Positions 17,019-25,643 of a DNA stretch of 64,000 nucleotides are shown piece after piece. The DNA lies in the NCBI RefSeq assembly GCF_001545075.1, contig NZ_FCOB02000006.1, positions 62,001 through 126,000 of the forward strand, read 5' to 3'. This stretch comes from Caballeronia ptereochthonis (GTDB taxonomy: Bacteria; Pseudomonadota; Gammaproteobacteria; Burkholderiales; Burkholderiaceae). Position 1 is the stretch's first letter; every line of letters begins with the position of its first letter. Under the pieces are notes generated by a model. That model worked only from the letters and a program-made list of their open reading frames with translations, did no database searches and was not told the origin of the DNA. Position numbers and translations under genes: made by a program.

Positions 17019-18671
17019 TCAATGCTCCACATTGTCTTCGGGCGCCCGGGCGTCCGGCGCGATCGGCTCGTGCAGGATCGCCTCGCGCTTCGCGTAGCCC
17101 GAGAACGCCGCGGCGAGCAGCGCATCCTGCGTCCAATCCGCGCGCTCGAACACGCCCGTCATGCGTCCGGCCGACATCACGCCGATGCGGTCGCAGATCA
17201 GCATCAGCTCGCGCAGGTCGCTCGACACGACGACCAGCGCGCGCCCTTCGCGAGCCAGCGCCCCCATCAGCCCGTAGATGTCGAACTTCGCGCCCACGTC
17301 GATGCCGCGCGTCGGCTCGTCGAACAGCAGCACGGAGCAGTCGCGCGCGAGCCAGCGGCCGATCACGACCTTCTGCTGATTGCCGCCCGACAGCTCCGAC
17401 ACCAGCTGCGCCGGGCCCGAGGTGCGGATGCGCATCGCCTCGATCTGACGCTGCGCGAGCGCGGCTTCCCGGCGCGTATCGACCACGCCGTGACGCGCCA
17501 CCGCGCCGAGATTGCCCAGTGAAACGTTCGCGGCGATGGGCAGGCTGAGCAGCAGGCCCTCGCCCTTGCGGTCCTCCGTGATGAGCGCGATGCCTTCCTT
17601 GACCGCGTCGGCGGGCGATTGCACCGTCACGCGGCGCAACGCCTGGCCATCGCGCGCGACCGATACCGTGCCGGCATCCGCGCGATCCGCGCCGTAGATG
17701 AGCCGCATCAGCTCGGTCCGGCCGGCGCCGATCAGCCCGCTCACGCCGAAAATCTCGCCCGCGCGCACGTCGAACGACACGTCGCGCACCGCGGGCACGC
17801 GCGTCATGCCTTCCACCTTCAGCGCGACGCCGCCGATCCTGCGCTCCCCCAGATCGATGCGCTCGCCGATCTCGCGCCCGACCATCAGCGTGACGAGGCG
17901 ATCACTCGGGAGTTCGTCCATCGGGCCGAGATGCACGAGCCGCCCGTCGCGCAGGACGGCCGCGCGCTCGGCAATGCGCCGCAATTCCTCCAGCCGGTGC
18001 GAGATGTAGACGAGCGCGACGCCGCGCGCCTTCAGCCGCCGGACCTGCTCGAACAGCAAGTCGACTTCGCGGGCGGTGAGCATCGCGGTCGGTTCGTCGA
18101 GGATCAGCACGCGGCAATCGCCGATCAGGTTGCGCGCGATTTCCACCATCTGCTGATGCCCGATGCCGAGACTCCCGACGAGCGTGTCCGGATCGATCGC
18201 ATCGAGTCCGACCTGCGCCATCGCGTGACGCGCGTCCGCCGCCAGCCGCCTGCGGTCGATCCAGCCGACCCCGCCTTTGCGCGGCAAGCGGTTCAAAAAC
18301 AGATTCTCCGCCACCGACAAGGTCGGCAGCAGGTTCAGCTCCTGCATCACCATGCGCACGCCGAGCGCCTCGGCTTCCGAGCGGCTCTTCGGCGCGTAGG
18401 GCCGCCCCGCGAGCGCCATCGTCCCCGTGGTCGGATCCGTGAGCCCGCCGATGATCTTCGACAGCGTGCTCTTGCCTGCGCCGTTCTCGCCGGTCAGGGC
18501 GAGCACCTCGCCGGGAACGAGCGCGAGCGACACGTCGGCCAGCACCGGCTCGACATAGGTCTTGCCGATGCCCGTCACGGTCAGCACGTTCGCTTCGTCC
18601 GATCCGGTCATGAGGGGCTTCAAGGCTTCGCTGTGCATCCTCGCTGGTTGTCCCGGCTGGTTGTCCTGCAT
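17019..18671 (-). CDS. rbsA: Ribose ABC transporter ATPase (two fused nucleotide-binding domains)
   Basis: A 550-residue ATPase that powers sugar import with RbsC. The first nucleotide-binding domain has Walker A GENGAGKST near residue 60 and signature segments LGIGHQQMVEIAR. The second has the degenerate loop GLIGAGRTE near 305 and an intact LSGGNQQKV signature near 425 followed by LLFDEPTRGID. This double-domain layout is standard for RbsA/XylG/MglA. The exact start is uncertain: 18671 lacks a clear Shine-Dalgarno and internal ATG codons at 18638 and 18611 are possible, since similarity begins near residue 28. Confidence 0.92.
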   Translation of the reverse strand: MQDNQPGQPARMHSEALKPLMTGSDEANVLTVTGIGKTYVEPVLADVSLALVPGEVLALTGENGAGKSTLSKIIGGLTDPTTGTMALAGRPYAPKSRSEAEALGVRMVMQELNLLPTLSVAENLFLNRLPRKGGVGWIDRRRLAADARHAMAQVGLDAIDPDTLVGSLGIGHQQMVEIARNLIGDCRVLILDEPTAMLTAREVDLLFEQVRRLKARGVALVYISHRLEELRRIAERAAVLRDGRLVHLGPMDELPSDRLVTLMVGREIGERIDLGERRIGGVALKVEGMTRVPAVRDVSFDVRAGEIFGVSGLIGAGRTELMRLIYGADRADAGTVSVARDGQALRRVTVQSPADAVKEGIALITEDRKGEGLLLSLPIAANVSLGNLGAVARHGVVDTRREAALAQRQIEAMRIRTSGPAQLVSELSGGNQQKVVIGRWLARDCSVLLFDEPTRGIDVGAKFDIYGLMGALAREGRALVVVSSDLRELMLICDRIGVMSAGRMTGVFERADWTQDALLAAAFSGYAKREAILHEPIAPDARAPEDNVEH

Positions 18672-18883
18672 GGCTTCGAAATACGGCCCGCGCCCGTTGC
18701 GGCGCGGCTCGGTGCGTTTTCGAAGCCTGTGCCCGGAGACTTTCCGCTGGCCGCGCCCGCGCCGGACTGCCTTCCGCGCTCGTCAGCGTCTTATCGGCAC
18801 GCCGACCGCAAACTTGAGGTCCGATTTTTCACGCAGGACGGCGCCGGATGACGCCGCCTCGCGTAAGGCTCACGTCGTCACGC

Positions 18884-19846
18884 TTACTTCGTCACGAGAT
18901 CGACGGGCGTTTCCACCACCTGCGAAAGCTCCGACTGCTTCTTGTGGCCGGAAATCGCCTTCAGCGCCACGTCGATGCCGAACACCGCCTGCTTCGCCGC
19001 ATACTGGTCGGCGGTCGCGAGCACGCGGCCGTCCTTCAGCATCGGCTTGATCGCGTTGATGTTGTCGAAGCCGACCACCTGCACCTTGCCCGCCTTGCCG
19101 GCCGCGCGGATCGCCGACACCGCGCCGATCGCCATGTTGTCGTTGTCGCAGAGCAGCGCCTTCACGTTCGGATTCGCGTTCAGAATCTGGGATGCGACCG
19201 CGTTGCCCTTGTCGATCTCCCATTCGCCCGACTGAAGCGCGACGACCTTCATGCCGGCCGCGTCCATCGCCGCCTTGAAGCCCGCGCTGCGCGCCTGCGA
19301 GTTGGTAGTGGTCGTCACGCCTTCGATGATCGCGACTTCATCGCCTTTCTTGAGACGCGGGGCGAGATAGTCGCCGACCTTGCGCGCGCCCTTCTGGTTG
19401 TCAGGACCGACGAACGGCACGTTCAGATCCTTGGACTTGAGCACGTCGGGGTCGAGCCGGTTGTCGATGTTCACGACGATGATGCCCGCGTCCGCCGCCT
19501 TCTTGATCACCGGCACGAGCGCCTTGGAATCGGCGGGCGCGATAACGAGCGCGTCGACCTTCGAGACGATCATCTGCTCGACGATGCGGATCTGCGCGGC
19601 GGTGTCGGTTTCGTCCTTGATGCCGTTGGTGATCAGGTCGAACTGGCCGGCGTTGTGCGCCTGATAGTCCTTCGCGCCGTTTTCCATCGTCAGGAAGAAC
19701 TCGTTGGCGAGCGATTTCATGACGAGCGCGACCTTCGGCTTGGCCGCCGCCTGCGCGAATGCGGATGACGATGCGAACGGCAATGCGGTGCAGGCGGCGA
19801 GCGCGACGGCGGCCGAAAGGACGCGTCGGCGAATGGTTCGGTTCAT
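18884..19846 (-). CDS. rbsB: Ribose-binding periplasmic protein
   Basis: A 320-residue sugar-binding lipocalin-unrelated type I periplasmic binding protein. MNRTIRRRVLSAAVALAACT begins a signal peptide ending near AFAQA (about residue 32). The mature part has the family pattern KVALVMKSLANEFF, DALVIAPADS, IIVVNIDNR and LCDNDNMAIGA. Start 19846 has CTGGAG eight bases or so upstream; an upstream in-frame ATG adds 21 non-signal residues. It is the first gene of the operon, and the 212-base gap to rbsA may hold a processing or attenuation hairpin that would favour rbsB expression, as is common in such operons. Confidence 0.94.
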   Translation of the reverse strand: MNRTIRRRVLSAAVALAACTALPFASSSAFAQAAAKPKVALVMKSLANEFFLTMENGAKDYQAHNAGQFDLITNGIKDETDTAAQIRIVEQMIVSKVDALVIAPADSKALVPVIKKAADAGIIVVNIDNRLDPDVLKSKDLNVPFVGPDNQKGARKVGDYLAPRLKKGDEVAIIEGVTTTTNSQARSAGFKAAMDAAGMKVVALQSGEWEIDKGNAVASQILNANPNVKALLCDNDNMAIGAVSAIRAAGKAGKVQVVGFDNINAIKPMLKDGRVLATADQYAAKQAVFGIDVALKAISGHKKQSELSQVVETPVDLVTK

Positions 19847-20151
19847 GCGGATCTCCAGTGCTTTCGTTTTGGTTTGTCTGGTCGTGCGTACCACAGCGAA
19901 CGCGAGCATGGCGTGTCGATCCGCGCGGGGCGAGCGGGGAAAACAGACGCCTGCGCCCTGTCGCGCCGGCGCTGCGTCTCACACGCGGCAAGCCCTTCGC
20001 GCGCCCTTGTCGCGCGGTTTCAACGTTTGCTCGCCGTCGATTCTCGTTGGTGAGGCGCGTGAGGTCAATCGGGCTTACGTGTAGAACCGGCGCGCGAGAT
20101 TCGCTCCTTTGCGCCAACCGGTGTGCTGACGGCAGGGGAAGCGGATGAATG
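19847..20151. promoter_or_regulatory. Upstream region of the rbs operon
   Basis: This 305-base gap between two minus-strand genes should hold the rbsB promoter and the RbsR operator. A short palindrome AACGTT at about 20022-20027 is the only LacI-like core I noticed, and its flanks are not symmetrical. No gene was recognised. Confidence 0.4.
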
Positions 20152-20433
20152 TCAGAGGTCCTCGACGGACTGGCCCTCTATCTTGTTGTCGATGATCTGG
20201 CGCGCGTAGTCGATGCCCGCGCGTGTCGCGTCGATCGGGCTGTCGAAGGGTTCTTGCTCGGGCACGCCGAACATGACCGAGCGGCCGCTGTCGCCATGCG
20301 CGCTGCGTGCGATCGTCACCACGATGTCGAAGTGGCGTGGACCGTCGTCCGGTTCGTCGCGCTCCTTCGCGCGCCGCAATGCCTGCACCTTGATCTCGAA
20401 GCCCTTGTAATGATCGGACAGCGGCGTGGACAT
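20152..20433 (-). CDS. Small conserved hypothetical protein
   Basis: A 93-residue acidic soluble protein (MSTPLSDHYKGFEIKVQALR at the start). A clear AAAGGAGA Shine-Dalgarno lies upstream of ATG 20433, which supports it as a real gene. There is no signal peptide, membrane helix or cysteine. The pattern YKGFEI followed by DIVVTIARS suggests a small beta-rich fold of the kind found in several Burkholderiaceae proteins of unknown function. I do not recognise a function. It diverges from the psiF-like gene. Confidence 0.75.
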   Translation of the reverse strand: MSTPLSDHYKGFEIKVQALRRAKERDEPDDGPRHFDIVVTIARSAHGDSGRSVMFGVPEQEPFDSPIDATRAGIDYARQIIDNKIEGQSVEDL

Positions 20434-20603
20434 GAAACGTCTCCTTTGCGTTGGACGGGCATCGCACGATGATACGTCGGCTGCCTTGCGCGTGCGTGTC
20501 GGGTGAATACTTGCGATCAGCCGAAATTGACGGCGATCATGAAAGCCTCGTGCAAGCCTCGTTCCCGCATCGATGCGGATCGATACACACAGTGCCTCCT
20601 GAT

Positions 20604-20632
20604 TTGACCTGATCCCTCACACCGTTCATATT
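20604..20632 (+). promoter_or_regulatory. Candidate sigma-70 promoter for psiF-like gene
   Basis: TTGACC (20604-20609) and CATATT (20627-20632) are separated by 17 bases. The predicted transcript would have a leader of nearly 90 bases before ATG 20727. Visual match only. Confidence 0.45.
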
Positions 20633-20726
20633 CGGTTTGCCATAATGCGCGGGCGGCCGCTTGCCACGGGCCGCCAAAGCTACGCGCCGTCGAAGAACAA
20701 CCGTCATTCAAACCAGGGAGCGTCAC

Positions 20727-21029
20727 ATGAATATTCGAGCCACCGCCTTCACCCTCATCGCCGCGCTGAGCCTGACATTCGGCGCGAACGCAGCCTTCGC
20801 CGCCAACAGCCAGCAAAGCAAGATGACCGATTGCAACAAGCAGGCCGGCGACAAGAAAGGCGACGACCGCAAGGCGTTCATGAAGAGCTGCCTGTCGGCC
20901 GCGCCGGCCGCCGCATCCGCACCGATGACGCAGCAGCAGAAGATGACCGCGTGCAATCAGCAGGCAGCCGACAAGAAAGGCGACGACCGCAAGGCGTTCA
21001 TGAAGAGCTGTCTCAGCAACAAGGGCTGA
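20727..21029 (+). CDS. PsiF repeat-containing secreted protein
   Basis: A 100-residue exported protein. A signal peptide (residues 1 to about 25, ending ANAAFAA) precedes two near-identical repeats of about 35 residues. Each has the PsiF pattern QQ.KMT.CN.QA.DKKGDDRKAF followed by MKSCLS. PsiF was first seen in E. coli as a phosphate-starvation-inducible protein; its role is unknown. GGAG lies eight bases or so before ATG 20727, and an upstream in-frame ATG at 20661 gives an arginine-rich non-signal extension. The repeats share a 42-base identical DNA block. Confidence 0.88.
   Translation: MNIRATAFTLIAALSLTFGANAAFAANSQQSKMTDCNKQAGDKKGDDRKAFMKSCLSAAPAAASAPMTQQQKMTACNQQAADKKGDDRKAFMKSCLSNKG
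20849..21010 (+). repeat. Direct repeat of 42 bases inside psiF-like gene
   Basis: Bases 20849-20890 are identical to 20969-21010, exactly 120 bases (40 codons) apart, including third codon positions. The copies encode the DKKGDDRKAFMKS core of the two PsiF repeats. Confidence 0.9.
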
Positions 21030-21261
21030 TTGCGTCGGCCTGCCCTCTCGCGCCGCGCCGTTCGCGCGCGGCGCGTCTCGTTTGCGTCTTGCGTATCTAC
21101 GCTGCCTGCCCGCCGTTATTGCACTGCAACCAAGCTGGTGATTCGCACCGTCGTCTTTTTCTCATAAGATGGCGCGAAGGCGGCCCCCTCACGAATACAA
21201 GAAATAGCCATCGGCCGCCGCCCGCTCGAGCGAGGCGAGAAGCTTCGCATGGAGGCATCGG

Positions 21262-21741
21262 ATGGCATGGAAGCATAAGAACCGCTGGTTCAGGCGGTGG
21301 CTCGTGACGATCACGTTCTGGTTCGTGCCGGTGCTGATCGTCGCGGTCAATGAAGTGCGCGAGGAGATGGCGTACAACAACGCGGATCTTCAGAAGTCGC
21401 TCTCCACCTGGGAGCTGACCGACGCGCAGCGCGCCGCCGGCGCGGCGTCGCGCTGCCGCGGCACGCCCGACGAAGCGCGCGCGGCCGGCTGTCCCGCCGG
21501 CGTCCTCACGGCCAACGCCGCGAAGCATCAGGAAGCACTCGACGAATATGCCCATCGCAAGGCGACGCTCGCGGATTATCTGTGGCACGCGTTCGTCGGC
21601 TACTGGATCGTGCCGGCGGTCTTCCTGCTCGCGCTCGGCATCCTGATCGGCGGAATCAGGCGCGCATTGAGGCGCCCGCCGCGCGTGACGTCCATCCCTT
21701 CCGCCGCTCCCGGCAAAGTAAAAACGACGACTCATTCCTGA
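21262..21741 (+). CDS. Hypothetical membrane protein with two terminal helices
   Basis: A 159-residue protein not assigned to a family. A basic N-terminus (MAWKHKNRWFRRW) precedes a hydrophobic helix (about residues 13-30). A polar region of about 75 residues with two cysteines (CRGTPDEARAAGC) follows, then a second helix (about 113-135) and a basic tail. This predicts both ends in the cytoplasm and a periplasmic domain with a possible disulfide. ATG 21262 follows a GGAGGC-like stretch. It lies between the psiF-like and SYLF genes, with no operon clearly implied. Confidence 0.72.
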   Translation: MAWKHKNRWFRRWLVTITFWFVPVLIVAVNEVREEMAYNNADLQKSLSTWELTDAQRAAGAASRCRGTPDEARAAGCPAGVLTANAAKHQEALDEYAHRKATLADYLWHAFVGYWIVPAVFLLALGILIGGIRRALRRPPRVTSIPSAAPGKVKTTTHS

Positions 21742-22142
21742 GTACGAGGCGGGAACGGTCGTTGCTACACGGTACTGGCTGCGTTTCGCGAGACCGGGCG
21801 GCAGCGTCGCGAAATTTATACTTGCCGAAAGGTCGCGTTTCGGGTGAAACCTCCGTATGAGCATTGGGCAGTCGAGGCTTCGTCTATCCTTGAATACGCG
21901 GACGGAAACGGTCGAAAGTAATATGTAATTTACCGTGGCGATCGTCGTTTTGGGGCCGGATTCGGAGTAAGCTAGTACGCCAAAGTTGCTGTCCCCCAAA
22001 TGTTGCGGAGCCTGAAAACCTTGCGTGGCAAGGGTTTGGACGCATGGTCGGGGCTCGCGTTTCCTGGTTGCTGTGCTATAACTTGGCGTGCCTCACCCTC
22101 CCGCTCTATGGGGTTTCCTAAATTCCACGATGGAGAACAATG
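21742..22142. other. Intergenic region upstream of SYLF lipoprotein gene
   Basis: About 400 bases without a recognisable gene, relatively AT-rich at 21880-21960. It contains an inverted repeat CCTTGC-gtg-GCAAGG (22019-22033) and a possible extended -10 element, TGCTATAAC, at 22075-22083, which would give a leader of about 55 bases. Confidence 0.4.
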
Positions 22143-22730
22143 ATGCAAAGACGAAACTTCATGCTCAAGTCGACTGCGGTGCTGGCGCTGGGAGGCCTCG
22201 CGCTTGCCGGCTGCACGGCAAACAAGAATTCCGGCGCCGAACAGGCTGCGGGCGCCGCTGACGAGCGCCGCTCCATCGACGCAGACGTCGACAGCACCAT
22301 CCAGCGTCTCTATTCCACCGTATCCGGTTCGCGCGAGCTGGTCGCGAAGTCGCGCGGCATTCTGGTGTTCCCGTCCGTGATTCAGGCAGGCCTCATTGTC
22401 GGCGCTCAATACGGCAAAGGTTCGCTGCGAGTGGGCGGCAGCACCGTCGGCTACTACAGCACGACCTCGGGCTCGTTCGGCCTGCAGGCCGGCGCGCAAT
22501 CGAAGGCGCTGATCTTCCTGTTCATGACGCAGGACGCGCTCGACAAATTCCGCAATTCGGACGGCTGGTCGGCGGGTGCGGACGCATCCGTGGCGCTCGT
22601 CAAGATGGGCGCGAACGGCGCCATCGACACGACCACCGCAACCAAGCCGGTCGAGGTGATCGTGCTGACCAACGCCGGTCTGATGGCGGATGTCTCGCTC
22701 CAAGGCACGAAAATCTCGCGCCTGAAGTAG
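22143..22730 (+). CDS. SYLF/Ysc84-domain lipoprotein
   Basis: A 195-residue lipoprotein. The signal peptide ends in the lipobox LAGC, so the mature protein should be lipidated at that cysteine. The rest matches the Ysc84/SYLF lipid-binding domain: RGILVFPSVIQAGLIVGAQY, the SFGLQAGAQSKALIFLFM core and an AGADASVALV segment. Bacterial members are common in Burkholderiaceae and their role in the envelope is unclear. Two ATG codons adjoin (22140 and 22143); the second has the better distance from GGAG at 22132-22135. A strong terminator follows. Confidence 0.9.
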   Translation: MQRRNFMLKSTAVLALGGLALAGCTANKNSGAEQAAGAADERRSIDADVDSTIQRLYSTVSGSRELVAKSRGILVFPSVIQAGLIVGAQYGKGSLRVGGSTVGYYSTTSGSFGLQAGAQSKALIFLFMTQDALDKFRNSDGWSAGADASVALVKMGANGAIDTTTATKPVEVIVLTNAGLMADVSLQGTKISRLK

Positions 22731-22764
22731 TGAGCACGCGGCAGCGAGCAGACGGCACAGCATG

Positions 22765-22813
22765 ACCGCCGTAGGGCGCGATCTTCGGATCGCTCCCTAC
22801 GGCGGTTTTTTTC
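22765..22813 (+). terminator. Intrinsic terminator after SYLF gene
   Basis: A long hairpin (22765-22783 with 22788-22806, one mismatch) is capped by a TTCG tetraloop and followed by seven or more T residues. It would also separate the convergent glycosyltransferase gene. Confidence 0.93.
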
Positions 22814-22832
22814 TGGTTTTTCCAGCTTTGCC

Positions 22833-23903
22833 TCAGGTCGTCGTCGCGCGATCGATCAGCTTGAAGCGCGCACGCTTCTGCGCGCGCACCACGGCCTGAT
22901 ACGCATCGAGATACTGCCGGGCCATGCGATGCGACGTGAAGCGCTCCTCGAAGCGCTGGCGCACGCGTTCGCGCGGCAAGGTGTGCAGGCGGTTCACCGC
23001 GGCCACCGCGCCGATCTCATCCTCGACGATGAAGCCCGACACGCCCTCGTCCACCACTTCCGGCACCGCGCCGCGATTGAACGCGATGACCGGCGTGCCG
23101 CACGCCATCGCTTCGATCATCGCGAGACCGAAGGGCTCGGGCCAGTCGATCGGAAACAGGAGCGCGTGCGCGCCCGACAGGAATTCGGCCTTCTGAGTGT
23201 CGTTGATCTCGCCGATATATTCGACGTAAGGCAATTCGAGCAGCGGTGCGATCTCGCGTTCGAAGTATTCATGGTCGGCGACATCGACCTTCGCGGCGAT
23301 CTTGATCGGCAAGCCGCAGCGGCCCGCGATGCGAATCGCCGTGTCGACGCGCTTTTCGGGCGAGATGCGTCCGAGAAACGCCAGATACTTCTGCTCGACC
23401 GCCTGCGGCATATAGAGCGTCTCGGGCAAGCCGTGATAAACGGTCGTGATCCATTTGGCCTGCGGCAGCGGATGCCGCTGCGAGTCCGAAATGGAAATGA
23501 CCGGCGCCGTGTCGAACGTATCGAACACCGGCTGCTGCTCCGGCAGATCGAGCCGGCCATGCATGGTCGTGACGAACGGCGTGTCCTGCCGCTTGAAGAG
23601 CGAGAAGGAGTAATAGTCCATGTGGAAGTGCAGGACATCGAAGTCTTCCGCCCGGCGTCGCACCAGCTCCATCAGCAGCATGTGAGGCGCGATGCGGTCG
23701 CGAATCGCGGGATCGAGGCGCAATGCGCGCGGCCACACGGCTTCCAGGTTCGCCTTGGTTTGCGAATCGCCGGTTGCGAACAGCGTGACCTCATGACCGA
23801 GCTCGACGAGCGCTTCAGTGAGATACGACACGACACGCTCCGTGCCGCCATAGAGCTTCGGCGGCACCGACTCGGTGAGCGGGGCAATCTGGGCAATTCT
23901 CAT
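22833..23903 (-). CDS. Glycosyltransferase family 4
   Basis: A 356-residue GT-B fold glycosyltransferase. The N-terminal acceptor half begins MRIAQIAPLTESVPPKLYGG. The C-terminal half has the GT4 signature EPFGLAMIEAMACGTPV near residue 265, containing the E-x7-E nucleotide-sugar contact, and LGRISPEKR near 190. ATG 23903 has GGAG eight or nine bases upstream; an ATG five codons earlier does not. The family transfers sugars to lipids, proteins or other sugars; the acceptor here is unknown. Its neighbours upstream on the same strand are otsA and a mechanosensitive channel gene, so a stress or osmoadaptation role is possible. Confidence 0.88.
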   Translation of the reverse strand: MRIAQIAPLTESVPPKLYGGTERVVSYLTEALVELGHEVTLFATGDSQTKANLEAVWPRALRLDPAIRDRIAPHMLLMELVRRRAEDFDVLHFHMDYYSFSLFKRQDTPFVTTMHGRLDLPEQQPVFDTFDTAPVISISDSQRHPLPQAKWITTVYHGLPETLYMPQAVEQKYLAFLGRISPEKRVDTAIRIAGRCGLPIKIAAKVDVADHEYFEREIAPLLELPYVEYIGEINDTQKAEFLSGAHALLFPIDWPEPFGLAMIEAMACGTPVIAFNRGAVPEVVDEGVSGFIVEDEIGAVAAVNRLHTLPRERVRQRFEERFTSHRMARQYLDAYQAVVRAQKRARFKLIDRATTT

Positions 23904-24168
23904 CGTTCTCGTCTCCATGCGGATTTCGACGTGCGGCGCGGATTCGCGCGAGCCGCGCCGCGCATCGAGTATGACAGCGGGCCGTGAGCCCGGCCAACGA
24001 GGTTTGCCCTAACGCGTCTTTCCTTCGCGAAAGCTTGCCGATCGATGCCGCGCGCGATGCTACGCCCGCACGATGAGAGCATTATCGAGTGAGAACGCGG
24101 TCGCTGAAGCCGCTGCTTGCACTTTCATCGCTCTGTTACAGGGCCGAAACAATCGTTTCGCGCGGCGG

Positions 24169-25554
24169 TTAGGCCTGGCCGTCGCCGCGCAAATCCGCGA
24201 GGAAATCGTCGCGCCACACGCCGAGATCATGCTTGCGCAGCGCGGCCATGTTGGTCTGATAGCGCTGCTTGCGCTCGGCGAGCGGCATCGCCAGCGCGCG
24301 CGCGATCGCCTCGCTCATGCCGACGATATCGTGCGGATTGACCATCACCGCGCCGGTCATTTCGTCGGCGGCGCCCGCGAATTGCGAGAGCACGAGCACG
24401 CCGGGATCGTCCGGATTCTGCGCGGCGACGTATTCCTTCGCGACGAGATTCATGCCGTCGCGCAGCGGCGTGACGAGCCCGATCTGCGATTCGCGAAAGA
24501 GCGACATCAGCTTCCACCGGTCGTAACGCTGGTTCAGATAGCGGATCGGCGTGTAGTCGAGCCCGGAGTAGCGTCCGTTGATGCGCCCCGCCTCGTACTC
24601 CAGGTTCTGCCGGATCTGCTGATAGGTCTCGACATCCGAGCGCGTCGGCGGCGCGATCTGCACGAGCGTGACGTTGCCGCGCCATTCGGGCGATTTCTCC
24701 AGGAAATGCTCGAACGCGCGAAAGCGCTCGACGAGACCCTTCGAGTAATCGAGCCGGTCCACGCTCATGATGAGCTTGCGGCCTTCGAGGCTCTGCTTCA
24801 GGTCCATCACGTCCTGGCGCGCCTCGCCGCGCTCGGCCTGCTCGGCGATCTCGTCCGGAAACACGCCGATGCGATACACGTTCGTCTTCAGCTTCCGGCC
24901 GAACGCCTCGACGTGGCCATCGGGCGTCGCGGTGCCATGCGCGTGGCGGATGATGTAGTCGTGAAACGCGATCCGGTCGCTTTCGGTCTGAAATCCGACG
25001 ACGTCGTAGCAGCACAGCGATTTGACCAGTTCCTCGTGCGGCGGGATGTTCAAGAGAATCTGCGGAGACGGAAACGGAATGTGCAGGAAGAAGCCGATGC
25101 GGTTGTTGATGCCCTCCGAGCGCAACGCCTCGGCGAACGGAATCAGGTGATAGTCGTGCACCCAGATGATGTCGTCGGGCTCGAGCAGCTTGATGAGCTT
25201 GTGCGCGAGCCAGGCGTTTACGCGCCGGTACCCGGCGTACTCGTCGCGATCGTAGACGGCGAGATCGTTGCGATAGTGAAAGACCGGCCACAGCATCGCG
25301 TTGGAGAAGCCGCGATAGTACTGGTCGTAGTCCTTCTTCGGCAGGCCGACGGTGGCGAAAGTGACCGCGCCGTCCTGTTCGAGCTTCGGCCCCTGGTTCG
25401 CCACGGTCTCGCTCACCACGTCCCCGCTCCAGCCGAACCAGACGCCGCCGCTGTCCTTCAGCGCGCCGAAGACGCCGACGGCGAGCCCGCCCGCGGAGCC
25501 CTTGGTTTCGGTCGGCGTGGCGACCCGGTTGGATACGACGACGAGACGACTCAT
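24169..25554 (-). CDS. otsA: Trehalose-6-phosphate synthase
   Basis: A 461-residue GT20 enzyme that joins UDP-glucose and glucose 6-phosphate to make trehalose 6-phosphate. Seen in sequence: [12 protein letters not shown] at the N-terminus, the glycine-rich GSAGGLAVG loop near residue 20, [16 protein letters not shown] near 130 and the [11 protein letters not shown] segment near 255. Length fits the family (about 460-475). No trehalose-6-phosphate phosphatase gene (otsB) is adjacent, so it must lie elsewhere if the pathway is complete. It follows the mechanosensitive channel gene by 89 bases on the same strand. Confidence 0.94.
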   Translation of the reverse strand: MSRLVVVSNRVATPTETKGSAGGLAVGVFGALKDSGGVWFGWSGDVVSETVANQGPKLEQDGAVTFATVGLPKKDYDQYYRGFSNAMLWPVFHYRNDLAVYDRDEYAGYRRVNAWLAHKLIKLLEPDDIIWVHDYHLIPFAEALRSEGINNRIGFFLHIPFPSPQILLNIPPHEELVKSLCCYDVVGFQTESDRIAFHDYIIRHAHGTATPDGHVEAFGRKLKTNVYRIGVFPDEIAEQAERGEARQDVMDLKQSLEGRKLIMSVDRLDYSKGLVERFRAFEHFLEKSPEWRGNVTLVQIAPPTRSDVETYQQIRQNLEYEAGRINGRYSGLDYTPIRYLNQRYDRWKLMSLFRESQIGLVTPLRDGMNLVAKEYVAAQNPDDPGVLVLSQFAGAADEMTGAVMVNPHDIVGMSEAIARALAMPLAERKQRYQTNMAALRKHDLGVWRDDFLADLRGDGQA

Positions 25555-25643
25555 ATGCGTTCCTTTCCTCTTCGAATGTGTCTATTTCAGGATAACCACG
25601 AATTTTCGACCGGAAAACGCCGCGCGGGTTTCTTCGGATCCGC

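Noticed and set aside
21097..21999. A 300-codon minus-strand frame covering the hypothetical membrane protein region
   Set aside because: No domain, poor composition, and it is antisense to the better-supported 159-residue gene with a plausible membrane layout.
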